Below are positions 1 through 7,209 of a DNA stretch of 7,565 bases, piece by piece. Each line of letters begins with the position of its first letter. Position 1 is the stretch's first letter. This DNA is from an uncultured Oscillospiraceae bacterium. GTDB taxonomy: Bacteria > Bacillota > Clostridia > Oscillospirales > Oscillospiraceae. Below the pieces are notes generated by a model. The model did not search any database. It saw only the letters and a list, made by a program, of their open reading frames with translations, and had not been told where the DNA came from. Position numbers and translations under genes: made by a program. The stretch is from the NCBI GenBank assembly GCA_934636305.1, contig CAKUAM010000090.1, forward strand, positions 1 through 7,565, written 5' to 3'.

Positions 1-36
1 TTCAGTATAGCACATCTGATTCCACTTTTGTTAAAA

Positions 37-73
37 ACTGCGAAAAAAGCAATTCTGACTGCGAAAAAAGCAA
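37..73. repeat. Two 16-base direct repeats just past the terminator
   Basis: ACTGCGAAAAAAGCAA occurs at 37-52 and again at 58-73, a 21-base period. On the minus strand this places two further T6 tracts behind the terminator stem. It may be a small tandem duplication that adds U-tracts, or simple slippage. The remaining bases 1-36 show nothing recognisable. Confidence 0.7.
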
Positions 74-99
74 AAAACGGCGGTTTCCCGCCGGTTTTT
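72..99 (-). terminator. Intrinsic terminator of the operon, GAAA tetraloop
   Basis: On the minus strand, a stem of CGGCGG/CCGCCG closes a GAAA loop (GNRA type). A single mismatch and five further A-U pairs extend it downward. The hairpin is followed by TTTTTT, then GC and another TTTTTT. The upper end of the hairpin is 7 bases after the stop codon at 107-109, which is right for a Rho-independent terminator. The A-run on the other side means it could also act weakly on plus-strand transcripts. Confidence 0.88.
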
Positions 100-106
100 G
101 CTAATT

Positions 107-3100
107 TCAGGAAAGCTCAGCTTCCTGCTGCAGCTTCTGCAGCACCCGCTCCGGAATCTGGTACGCGTCCTTCGTCATATTCTCATAGAACGCAAACGAC
201 GCCGAAATCGACACCGGCGTATCCACCGTGCCAATCTGCACATCGCCCGTCACCGCCGCGCGCAGCGCTGTAATTTTGCCATCCTTCACATCCAGCTCAA
301 TCGTCCCGGGCAGATACTGCACATCCAGCTTCTCCGCCTCCGGCGCGATGGCGCATGCCGCCTGCCGCGTGCGCCCGGCGTCCAGCTCAAGCGTATAGGT
401 ATATACGCCGTCCGCCTGATGCGACTGCGGGCTGCTTTCCAACGCTGCGCGGTACGCAACATCCAGAAGATCCGCACAGCGGATCAGCGCTTTTTCGCTG
501 GCCGCTGCCTGCGTGCCGTCGTCATTTATGGCCTGCTCGCCGCTGTAATACAGCTCCAGCGCGCCCTTGCGGATGCAGCTGATTGTCCTGCCGTCCTGCT
601 GCGTGCGGAACCACGCAAGAGACGTATCGAAGAAGATCGGGCCGCAGTTGGCGCTGAGCTTCACCTGCGCGCCAAGAGGATCGCGCCTGGAGAGCTCCGT
701 GGCTGCCGAAATCACGCGCAGCAGATCCTCTGTCAGCTCCAGCTTGCCCTGATAGCCGCCTGCCGCAATGGCCTGCGTGACAGCCTCCGGCACGGCATGC
801 TCGCCCGCCGCCTGCTGCTGCACCAGCATTTCTGCCCAGATTGTCACCGGCTGCGTGCCGCTGTCCGTCTGCGCGGTACAGCTGCCGGAGGCATCAATGG
901 CCTGCAGCACGCCGTCCTGTGCATACATGCACAGATTCAGGCTGTCCACCTCGGTCAGAGAGGCCGCAATGGTCGGCGTCAGCATATCCAGAAGTGATTT
1001 TGCGCTTTCCCCCTGCGCCGCGACGGAATAAACCTCCTGACCGTTCTCCCGGGCATAGGTCACATCCGTCGCCTGGAACAGCTGCAGCAGATGCTCCCCG
1101 AGTGTGGAATAATCCGGCAGCAGATCGCTTGTGCGGTAGGCACTGCCGTTTTCCAGATAGATAGCGCCATCATAGAAATACAGCGGCACGTTGGCTCCCT
1201 GGATGCACAGGATGCTGTAGCCGTCCGCCTGCGTGCGGAACAGATGCGCCTGCGTGGAGAGGGTCTCATTGCCAAGCTCCAGCTGCACCGTGGTGTCCAC
1301 ATCGCATTCCTGCCGGTCGGTCAGCGTTTTCAAAAGCATCAGCGCATCCACGCTGCTTTTGAACGTCCTCTCATAGATGAAGATTCCTGCCGCGGCCACA
1401 ACGATCACCGCCGCGGCCACAATCAGCCAGACCATGCCCCTGCGTTTTTTCCTGGGCTTTTCCGGCTGCGCAGCCGTCGGAGCTTCCGCCGCCTGCGCCT
1501 CCGGCTCTGGCCGAGAGACCCCCAGCGCGTCCTCGTTTGCCGCGTGCTCGGCCTGCATGGCGCTGCGCAGCGTTTTCATTTCGCTTCTGCGGCGCTTGCC
1601 GCACTTATGCAGCAGATGGATGATCAGCAGCACCACAAGCGCCGCCAGTCCGGCCAGCACAATCCACACCCACCACACTGGGAACGTGGACAGCGCCGCC
1701 ACCTGCACCGACTGCCCCTGCACGGTAAAGCACAGGTAGCTGCCGGTCTTTGTCGTCTCAACCGTGTTCCAGACGCCATCCTCGCAGACATAGATATCCA
1801 GATTCTCTGTCTGGCCGTCCGGCGCACGATAGCGCAGCGTATGGCTTTCCGCCGCATCATCCGGCAGCCGCAGCTGCCACTGCTCCATCACCGACTTGGC
1901 TACATGATCCGCCGGCGCATGGCCGTCTGCAATGTTCTGCAGGTATTTCTCAATGGCATCCGGAATGCTCGCTGAAATCTCGCCGAACGCCGCCGGCGTC
2001 AGTGCCTGCGGCTGCGCCTGCAGACGATCCGTACCGTTGAAGGCGCCCTCCACCAGAAAAACGGGCCGTCCGTCGCTGCGCTGGGTATCGCTTGCCAGCG
2101 CGTCAATGCACATGGCATACTGCGCGGTGATTGTCCTGTCGAAATGAAGATTCGTCGCTGGATACAGATCCCAGATGCCGTACTCGCCGTCCACCGGCGG
2201 AATGTCCGGGTAGTCACTGTCAAGCAGCGAAGCGCCGTAGCTGACATTGAGCGTCTTGATGACCTCGTCGTCCACCACGAACCGGACCGTAAGCGTCTGG
2301 AAGGCCTCCGGCAGCTTCTCCCGCTGCAGCAGCGCCCGGTACGACACCGGATCCGCCTGCCCGGCAACGCTTGTCGTATCCAGCCCCGCCAGGGTATCGG
2401 ATACGAACACATTGTCGCCGAACTCCCCGGCTGCGCAGCCGGCAATCGCGCCGGCATACTGTTCGCAGTCCGTGATCTCCACCATCGACACGCATCCGGT
2501 TACAACGCTGCCGCCCCCCGTGACGCTGTCCGTCACGCCGGAGCCAAGAATACCGCCAATATAATTCTTGCCGGAGAGCGAGCATTTTGCGAAGCTGTTC
2601 TGCACGGTGGCGCTGCTGATTCCGGCCACGCCGCCAACATAATCGCCGCTCAGACTCTGCACGCTGCCGTATGCCTCGCACGCATCAATCAGGCCAAGAT
2701 CCTGCCGGCCGCAGACCGCAGCCGTGCAATCTTTTTTCCCGGTTACCTTCCCGGTGCTGACGCAGCTCTGCAGTACTGCCTTGAGCTCATACGCCGCCTG
2801 CTCCTGCGCCGAAAGGCTCTGGGAGATATCACTCTCCGGGTCAATGGCGTATTCCAGCGCCATTGCACCAGCTACGCCGCCAACATTGCGGTCGCCCTGC
2901 ACAGAGCCTGTATTCTTGCAGCCGCGCGCCGCGCCCAGCGTGACCGCATTTGCATCCTGCACAGAGGTATCGGAGATCAAATCCCGGTTTTCCAGCGTAT
3001 CCATCGCATCAAATACCGTGTCGCGGATCTCCCCGATTTTATCATTGATGGCACGCAGATCCTCTGCCAGCGTGCCGGACAGGCCCGATGCCTGAGCGCC

Positions 3101-4474
3101 GATGGCGCGCATCTGCGCGCCCATGCCGCTGAGCGCAGAGGAAAGCTCCGGCAGCGACGCGTCCGCCGTAATCTGCGCCGACGCGCTCACAGAGCCTGCG
3201 CCGCTTGTTCCGCCGGAGAAGGAAAAATCCGACGGATTCAGATAGCCCTCCGCCCCAAGCTCGGGCGGCGTCGAAATCGAAATGCCTGCAGTCGCCTCAC
3301 TGATATCCAGCTGCGCGTCGCTCAGGATCCCGCCCGCGCCGTCTGCGCCGCCGGTCAGGCTAGCTGTTGCGCGCAGATTGTTGGCCGCGTTGGCCGCGCT
3401 GTCAAGATACGTTCCCATCCCCGCCAGCTGTGAGCCCAGGCTGCTGGCCGCGCCGCCGGCGTCCGTCGTCGCGGTGTTGCAGAGCGTCTGCAGCTCGGAA
3501 AGCTGCGTCTGCAGCTGGCTTTTCGTACTCTGCGAGACATTGACCGCAACATAGGGCTCCATCTGCCCCACAACGCCGCCGACATCCTTTCTTCCATAGA
3601 CCGTGCCCTGGTTCGTACAGCCCAGCAGATAGCCGCTCGAGCTGCCGGCCACGCCGCCAACGTTATAGCCCACATGCTCATAGCCGACCGTCCCGGTATT
3701 TTCGCAGCGGGAGATCATGCCGGTGTTGCTGCCGGCGATGCCGCCGGTTGCGCTGGTTGTCAGCATCACCTGCGTCTGGTTCAGCTTGGCAAGATCGAGC
3801 GTGCTGTCAATGTTGATCTCACTGAGGCTCAGCGAGGTATCCACGTTGGTGGTGTTGATGCCGCCGGCGTTCGTACAGCTGCGGATGGTGCCGCCGTTGC
3901 TGCCGGCGATGCCGCCGGTCGAGCTGCTGCCCTGCACACTGCCGGAAAAGCTGCAGCTGGCGATCAGGCCGCCTGCCGCGTTGCTGCCGACAATGCCGCC
4001 AATATAGCTGTTGCCCTGCACCATACCTGTGAAGCTGCAGTGGACAATTTTTCCGTAGTTCACACCGGCAATGCCGCCGGCTGTATTTTTGTCGCCGCCG
4101 CATGCCACGGAGCCTGCCACATTGAGATTTTCCACGCAGCCGTCTGCCTGTATCGTTCCGAACAGGCCCGCCGGGCTGACGCTTGCGGTCAGCGCAAGAT
4201 CCGAAATGGTGTGACCGCCGCCATCAAACGCTCCGCCGAACGTCGCCGCCGGTGTGATCGTCTGCCCGGCAAGCGAAATATCCGCGCGCAGCACGATGGT
4301 CTTTCCCTGCGACCAGGTGTCGAGCGCGCAGTTGCGCGCAAAGCGGACAAAGTCCTCCGCGGAATCGATATAAACCGTCTGTCCGTCCACAGCCCAGGCC
4401 GGCAGCGCCGCCATGAGGCAGAGCGCCAGCGCCAGCAGCGCGGCAAAAAGGCCCCTGCACTTACGCCTGTTCAT
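107..4474 (-). CDS. GLUG-repeat surface protein with two membrane anchors and a duplicated C-terminal domain, 1455 aa
   Basis: This is a cell-surface protein of unknown function. In order: a signal peptide (1-28, AWA before the cut); GLUG repeats (about 132-303, GGIAGSNxGxIxxC-like); a Gly/Ser/Ala-rich helical insert (304-512); more GLUG repeats (513-680); an InlB B-repeat/Flg_new-like module (about 729-786, ending TITAQY); a further extracellular part; TM1 (933-955); a cytoplasmic linker (956-1013) with basic ends HKCGKRRR and RKKRRG; TM2 (1014-1034); and two tandem copies of a domain of about 210 residues (1042-1245, 1246-1450). There is no LPXTG-type sorting signal, so the two helices anchor it. 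The start at 4474 is supported by AAGGAGG 9 bases upstream and by the signal peptide. An in-frame upstream start at 4603 would add 43 Arg-rich residues lying inside the transporter gene and is rejected. Coupling to the transporter suggests a partner role (inference). Confidence 0.93.
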   Translation of the reverse strand: MNRRKCRGLFAALLALALCLMAALPAWAVDGQTVYIDSAEDFVRFARNCALDTWSQGKTIVLRADISLAGQTITPAATFGGAFDGGGHTISDLALTASVSPAGLFGTIQADGCVENLNVAGSVACGGDKNTAGGIAGVNYGKIVHCSFTGMVQGNSYIGGIVGSNAAGGLIASCSFSGSVQGSSSTGGIAGSNGGTIRSCTNAGGINTTNVDTSLSLSEINIDSTLDLAKLNQTQVMLTTSATGGIAGSNTGMISRCENTGTVGYEHVGYNVGGVAGSSSGYLLGCTNQGTVYGRKDVGGVVGQMEPYVAVNVSQSTKSQLQTQLSELQTLCNTATTDAGGAASSLGSQLAGMGTYLDSAANAANNLRATASLTGGADGAGGILSDAQLDISEATAGISISTPPELGAEGYLNPSDFSFSGGTSGAGSVSASAQITADASLPELSSALSGMGAQMRAIGAQASGLSGTLAEDLRAINDKIGEIRDTVFDAMDTLENRDLISDTSVQDANAVTLGAARGCKNTGSVQGDRNVGGVAGAMALEYAIDPESDISQSLSAQEQAAYELKAVLQSCVSTGKVTGKKDCTAAVCGRQDLGLIDACEAYGSVQSLSGDYVGGVAGISSATVQNSFAKCSLSGKNYIGGILGSGVTDSVTGGGSVVTGCVSMVEITDCEQYAGAIAGCAAGEFGDNVFVSDTLAGLDTTSVAGQADPVSYRALLQREKLPEAFQTLTVRFVVDDEVIKTLNVSYGASLLDSDYPDIPPVDGEYGIWDLYPATNLHFDRTITAQYAMCIDALASDTQRSDGRPVFLVEGAFNGTDRLQAQPQALTPAAFGEISASIPDAIEKYLQNIADGHAPADHVAKSVMEQWQLRLPDDAAESHTLRYRAPDGQTENLDIYVCEDGVWNTVETTKTGSYLCFTVQGQSVQVAALSTFPVWWVWIVLAGLAALVVLLIIHLLHKCGKRRRSEMKTLRSAMQAEHAANEDALGVSRPEPEAQAAEAPTAAQPEKPRKKRRGMVWLIVAAAVIVVAAAGIFIYERTFKSSVDALMLLKTLTDRQECDVDTTVQLELGNETLSTQAHLFRTQADGYSILCIQGANVPLYFYDGAIYLENGSAYRTSDLLPDYSTLGEHLLQLFQATDVTYARENGQEVYSVAAQGESAKSLLDMLTPTIAASLTEVDSLNLCMYAQDGVLQAIDASGSCTAQTDSGTQPVTIWAEMLVQQQAAGEHAVPEAVTQAIAAGGYQGKLELTEDLLRVISAATELSRRDPLGAQVKLSANCGPIFFDTSLAWFRTQQDGRTISCIRKGALELYYSGEQAINDDGTQAAASEKALIRCADLLDVAYRAALESSPQSHQADGVYTYTLELDAGRTRQAACAIAPEAEKLDVQYLPGTIELDVKDGKITALRAAVTGDVQIGTVDTPVSISASFAFYENMTKDAYQIPERVLQKLQQEAELS
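125..1351 (-). repeat. Tandem duplicated extracellular domain (residues 1042-1245 and 1246-1450)
   Basis: The two halves align along their length at an almost constant offset of 209-211 residues. FRTQADG at 1079 matches FRTQQDG at 1289. The following IxCIxxG with LYFY matches IxCIxxG with LYYS. VYS at 1148 matches VYT at 1357, DG at 1187 matches DG at 1398, and PV at 1209 matches PV at 1420. Alternating hydrophobic and polar residues suggest mostly beta-strand domains, each starting with a short helix. The family was not recognised; a LolA/LppX/LprG-like fold is one guess. Confidence 0.75.
2435..2938 (-). repeat. GLUG-repeat block 2 (residues 513-680 of the surface protein)
   Basis: This block resumes the GLUG pattern after the helical insert. 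Clear units lie at about residues 516-536 (CKNTGSVQG then VGGVAG), 569-580, 599-605, 613-636 (VGGVAGISSATVQNS) and 639-680. The units are more degenerate than in block 1. A short insert (about 537-565) breaks the first repeat. Confidence 0.7.
3566..4081 (-). repeat. GLUG-repeat block 1 (residues 132-303 of the surface protein)
   Basis: About five to six copies of a 22-30 residue unit are visible. Each has a GGIAG/GGVAG turn, a short Ser/Asn/Gly loop, a Cys near the strand end and a GxVxG close. Copies begin near residues 132, 158, 186, 243, 272 and 298. The pattern matches the GLUG motif of secreted beta-helical surface proteins. A spacer rich in Asp, Leu and Ser (about 208-240) separates copies three and four. 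Confidence 0.8.
3725..3919. repeat. 24-base exact repeat within the GLUG coding region
   Basis: The same 24 bases occur at 3725-3748 and 3896-3919, each encoding TGGIAGSN on the minus strand. Exact identity at the DNA level, rather than only in protein, points to recent unit duplication or gene conversion between GLUG copies. It also offers a site for unit gain or loss by recombination. Confidence 0.85.
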
Positions 4475-6992
4475 GCTCACCCGCCTCCTTTTCGTTTTGC
4501 TCCGGCGCATCTGGCTCCGGAACCTCCGGGTCATCCGGCGGTGCCGGATTCTCGGACTGCTCCGCGCCTTTCTCCTCCACGCCGCCGGACAGCAGCCGCA
4601 CATTCACGTCTCCATCCACATACGCATGGACAACGCCGCTGATGCGGCCGGATACCTCGCCGCGAACCACACCGTCAATACGCATCCGGCCTGACGACTG
4701 GTGCTGCGAAACCGGCATTGACACGTCAAAGGAGGTCTTGTCGATAACCTTCTCACCCAGCAGCAGAATCTGCGGCAGGATGAACATAACGATAATGATT
4801 GTGATGATCGTCCCACGGCCCAGGCTGTCGCCGATGCCGGCAATGGCAGCATTCGATGTCATCTGGCCGATCAGGATACCTGCGATGACCATCATGAGGC
4901 CCGAGGTGATGATCGTCGGGAATGAAAGATTCATCGTTTCGATGATCGCGTCGCGCTTGGGCATTTTGTCCTTGAACTCCATAAAGCGGCTGGTTGTGAC
5001 GATGGCATAGTCGATATTCGCGCCCATCTGAATGGACGAGACAACCAGATAGCTCAGGAAGAACAGAGGGCTGTTCGTAATGGTCGGAATGCCATAGTTG
5101 ATCCAGATACTGCCCTGAATCACAAGAATCAGCAGCACCGGAATGCCCGCCGACTTGAACGTGAACAGCAGCACGACAAGCACGATAAGGATCGACAGAA
5201 TGGATACGACAAGATTGTCGCGTGCAAACGACGTCTTGAAATCCTGCTCCGAGCTCGAATCGCCCACGACATACACATTGCCGTCCGGGTAATACCGTCT
5301 CGCCACGACACGCATCTGATCCAGGAAATCGTATGTCTCGTCGCCGCCGACCGGCAGATTGAGATACACCAGCATGCGGCTGTAATCGTCCGACTGCAGC
5401 TGCTGGCGCGCGTTCTGGATCTGGGTGTAGGCATCCTCCAGCGTCTGGGTCATATCGTCGTCCAGCGTGACATAGCCCTGCTGCATCTGATCGTACAGGA
5501 ACGTGAACATGTCGATGAGCGGCACGGAATAATTGGCCAGACCGCCGATGATCTTGCCGTAATTCTCCCCCTCCGCCGCATAGGCCGCGTATAAGAGCTG
5601 CGCCACTTCGTAGTCAAGATCGGTCAGTTCGCCGAACTGGCGCGGTGTCAGCGCATCCGTCAGCATATAGCCGCCCATCGCCTCCACATTGGACAGTCCC
5701 AGCGTGGAATCGACCTCGCTGTAGGTTCCAAGCTCATCGAGAAGCTTCTTCTCCGAAGCATAATCGCCTGCCGGTACCACGACCGCAACCATGTTGGTCG
5801 AGCCGAAGGTATCATCCATCAGGTTGTCCGCAATCTGCTGCTCCGACTGCTTGGTCGTCGGCAGATAGCTGAAGCCGTAGACATACGGGCAGTTGTTGGA
5901 GAAAAACAGCGCAACGACAATCACCACGGCAAAAATCGGCGGGATAATTGTCTTTGTCGCATAGGCAAACTTGCCGACAAATGGGATCTTCGGCACAAAG
6001 TTCTTATGGCGCGTCGCGTCAATCCTTTTGCCGAACAGCATAAGAAGGCCCGGCATCAGGAAGAACACAGCAAACAGCGAGAAGAAAATCGACTTAATCA
6101 GACAGATACCAAGGTCAAAGCCCAGCCGGAACTGCATGAACAGCATGGCCACCAGGCCGCCGATAGTCGTCAGGCTGCTGCCGCAGATTTCCGGCACAGC
6201 CTTGCTGAGCGCCACAATGACCGCCTCCCGGATCGGCAGCGTCTCGTGCTCCTCCTTATAGCGGTTGCACAAAATGATTGCATAGTCAACAGACAGCGCC
6301 AGCTGCAGCACAATGGTCACGGAGTTTGACACGAAGGAAATCGTCCCGAGCAGGAAGTTCGTGCCCATGTTCAAAAGGGCTGCCGCGACAAACGTAATCA
6401 GCAGCACCGGCACCTCTGCATACGTCTGCGAGGTCAGGATCAGCACAGACACAACGACAATTGCAACAATAATGACAATGACGCCGATTTCCTGTGCCAG
6501 CGTCTTGGACGCTGTGTCGCCGAACGTAGCGGAGACGTACATATCGTAGTCGGAGAGTGTCTGCTCAACATTCTCCATGACCGTTTCGCACTGCTCATCC
6601 GTCTCGGAGTAGTCAAACGTAATGTCGTACAGCGCAGACGCATTCGTATAGTGCGCCTTCGTATCATCAAACGTGACCCCCTGCACGCCGTCGACCGCAG
6701 CAATCTGATCTGCAAGTGTCTCTGCCTCGTCATACGTCACGTTGACCAGCATGACCTTTGCCGTGCCGAACGTGGTGAACTCGTCCTCCATCAGATGCAG
6801 ACCCTGATAGGTCTCCGAGTCCTCCGGCAGATAGGCCGAAAGCTGGTTCTCCACCTGCACCCAGTTGCGGGAAAACACAGAAAACACCAGCCCGATTGCG
6901 ACAATCAGGAAAATCAGATTCCGCTTGTCAACGATAAAGCTGGCAAACTTGTACATGAAGCCTTCTTCATTGTTTTTCGGTTCCTGACTCAT
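4461..6992 (-). CDS. MMPL-family (RND superfamily) proton-driven exporter, 843 aa
   Basis: This is an inner-membrane exporter of the MMPL/HAE3 type. Twelve membrane segments are visible: about residues 25-42, 168-187, 193-215, 222-241, 272-290, 300-320, 347-365, 593-611, 616-635, 643-667, 692-710 and 725-745. Two extracellular loops (about 43-165 and 367-590) split it into the usual two RND halves. Both halves keep the Asp-Tyr pair of the proton relay: D236-Y237 in SVDYAIILCNRY and D661-Y662 in NIDYAIVTTSRF. It should therefore be active. After the last helix, a tail has a Gly-turn stretch (about 766-804, GRMRIDGVVRGEVSG-like) and then an acidic, Pro-rich end. The ATG at 6992 is chosen because AGGAG lies 8 bases upstream; a later Met13 has only a weak site. 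The stop overlaps the next gene by 14 bases. The substrate is unknown; lipids or cell-envelope compounds are typical for the family. The family call is firm and the role is inferred. Confidence 0.95.
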   Translation of the reverse strand: MSQEPKNNEEGFMYKFASFIVDKRNLIFLIVAIGLVFSVFSRNWVQVENQLSAYLPEDSETYQGLHLMEDEFTTFGTAKVMLVNVTYDEAETLADQIAAVDGVQGVTFDDTKAHYTNASALYDITFDYSETDEQCETVMENVEQTLSDYDMYVSATFGDTASKTLAQEIGVIVIIVAIVVVSVLILTSQTYAEVPVLLITFVAAALLNMGTNFLLGTISFVSNSVTIVLQLALSVDYAIILCNRYKEEHETLPIREAVIVALSKAVPEICGSSLTTIGGLVAMLFMQFRLGFDLGICLIKSIFFSLFAVFFLMPGLLMLFGKRIDATRHKNFVPKIPFVGKFAYATKTIIPPIFAVVIVVALFFSNNCPYVYGFSYLPTTKQSEQQIADNLMDDTFGSTNMVAVVVPAGDYASEKKLLDELGTYSEVDSTLGLSNVEAMGGYMLTDALTPRQFGELTDLDYEVAQLLYAAYAAEGENYGKIIGGLANYSVPLIDMFTFLYDQMQQGYVTLDDDMTQTLEDAYTQIQNARQQLQSDDYSRMLVYLNLPVGGDETYDFLDQMRVVARRYYPDGNVYVVGDSSSEQDFKTSFARDNLVVSILSILIVLVVLLFTFKSAGIPVLLILVIQGSIWINYGIPTITNSPLFFLSYLVVSSIQMGANIDYAIVTTSRFMEFKDKMPKRDAIIETMNLSFPTIITSGLMMVIAGILIGQMTSNAAIAGIGDSLGRGTIITIIIVMFILPQILLLGEKVIDKTSFDVSMPVSQHQSSGRMRIDGVVRGEVSGRISGVVHAYVDGDVNVRLLSGGVEEKGAEQSENPAPPDDPEVPEPDAPEQNEKEAGEHEQA
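4484..4490 (-). promoter_or_regulatory. Ribosome binding site of the GLUG surface protein, inside the MMPL gene
   Basis: AAGGAGG on the minus strand, 9 bases before the ATG at 4474. It lies within the last codons of the transporter gene. A ribosome finishing the transporter at 4461 would pass the new start, so the two are probably translationally coupled. Confidence 0.85.
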
Positions 6993-7000
6993 ATCTCACA

Positions 7001-7005
7001 CTCCT
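7001..7005 (-). promoter_or_regulatory. Ribosome binding site of the MMPL gene
   Basis: AGGAG on the minus strand, 8 bases before the ATG at 6992. It decides the start in favour of this ATG over the in-frame Met13, which has only an AAGAAGG run too close to the codon. Confidence 0.8.
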
Positions 7006-7031
7006 GTGCCATGATCTTTTAAATTCAACCC

Positions 7032-7061
7032 ATTTTAGCATAAACAGGGGATTTTTTGCAA
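7032..7061 (-). promoter_or_regulatory. Predicted sigma-A promoter of the transporter operon
   Basis: On the minus strand, TTGCAA (7056-7061) serves as the -35 and TAAAAT (7032-7037) as the -10, 18 bases apart. A TG one base before the -10 gives an extended -10 element (TGCTAAAAT), which would offset the weak -35. Transcription would start near 7025, leaving a leader of about 33 bases before the ATG at 6992. No better promoter was found closer to the gene. Confidence 0.6.
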
Positions 7062-7097
7062 TATGCATTTGCAATCTGCTGTCCAGTTTGCAACTGG
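7056..7097. promoter_or_regulatory. Possible operator: three TTGCAA motifs and a 15-base palindrome at the promoter
   Basis: The self-complementary hexamer TTGCAA occurs at 7056-7061, 7069-7074 and 7088-7093. The first coincides with the predicted -35. The third is the centre of a perfect palindrome, CCAGTT-TGC-AACTGG (7083-7097). Palindromes at or just upstream of a -35 fit the binding site of a dimeric regulator; small exporters of this type are often controlled by TetR- or MarR-type proteins. No regulator gene is in the window, so this is inference from symmetry alone. Confidence 0.35.
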
Positions 7098-7175
7098 GCC
7101 TTTAGCCGCGCGGCAGAAGCAGTGTATTCTGGACGAAACGCTTCATAGCAGTGTAACCTTGTTTGGCCTCCGGGG

Positions 7176-7209
7176 CCCCATCTTTTCCGCCTTGCCGGAA
7201 AAGATGGGG
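7176..7209. repeat. Perfect 14-bp inverted repeat (hairpin)
   Basis: CCCCATCTTTTCCG (7176-7189) and CGGAAAAGATGGGG (7196-7209) are exact reverse complements around a 6-base loop, CCTTGC. No T-run follows on either strand, so it is not a standard terminator. It lies upstream of the operon promoter. It could be a transcript end, a REP-like element or part of a repeat. Confidence 0.85.

Noticed and set aside
98..1975. Plus-strand open frames of 299 codons (98-997) and 294 codons (1091-1975)
   Set aside because: Both are antisense to the coding region of the surface protein, which has clear domains, and both give Arg-rich low-complexity products.
2144..3433. Plus-strand open frame of 429 codons, opposite the surface protein gene
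   Set aside because: It is a shadow of GC-rich codon use on the minus strand. Its product is Ala/Arg/Ile/His-rich with no family pattern, and no ribosome binding site was seen.
4475..4603. Longer N-terminus for the surface protein, starting at 4603
   Set aside because: The added 43 residues are Arg-rich, lie inside the transporter gene and would bury the signal peptide. The start at 4474 has a strong ribosome binding site.
3674..4642. Plus-strand open frame of 322 codons with repeated AAGDAAG-like units
   Set aside because: The repeats are the antisense reading of the GLUG units. It runs across the overlap of the two real genes and has no independent support.
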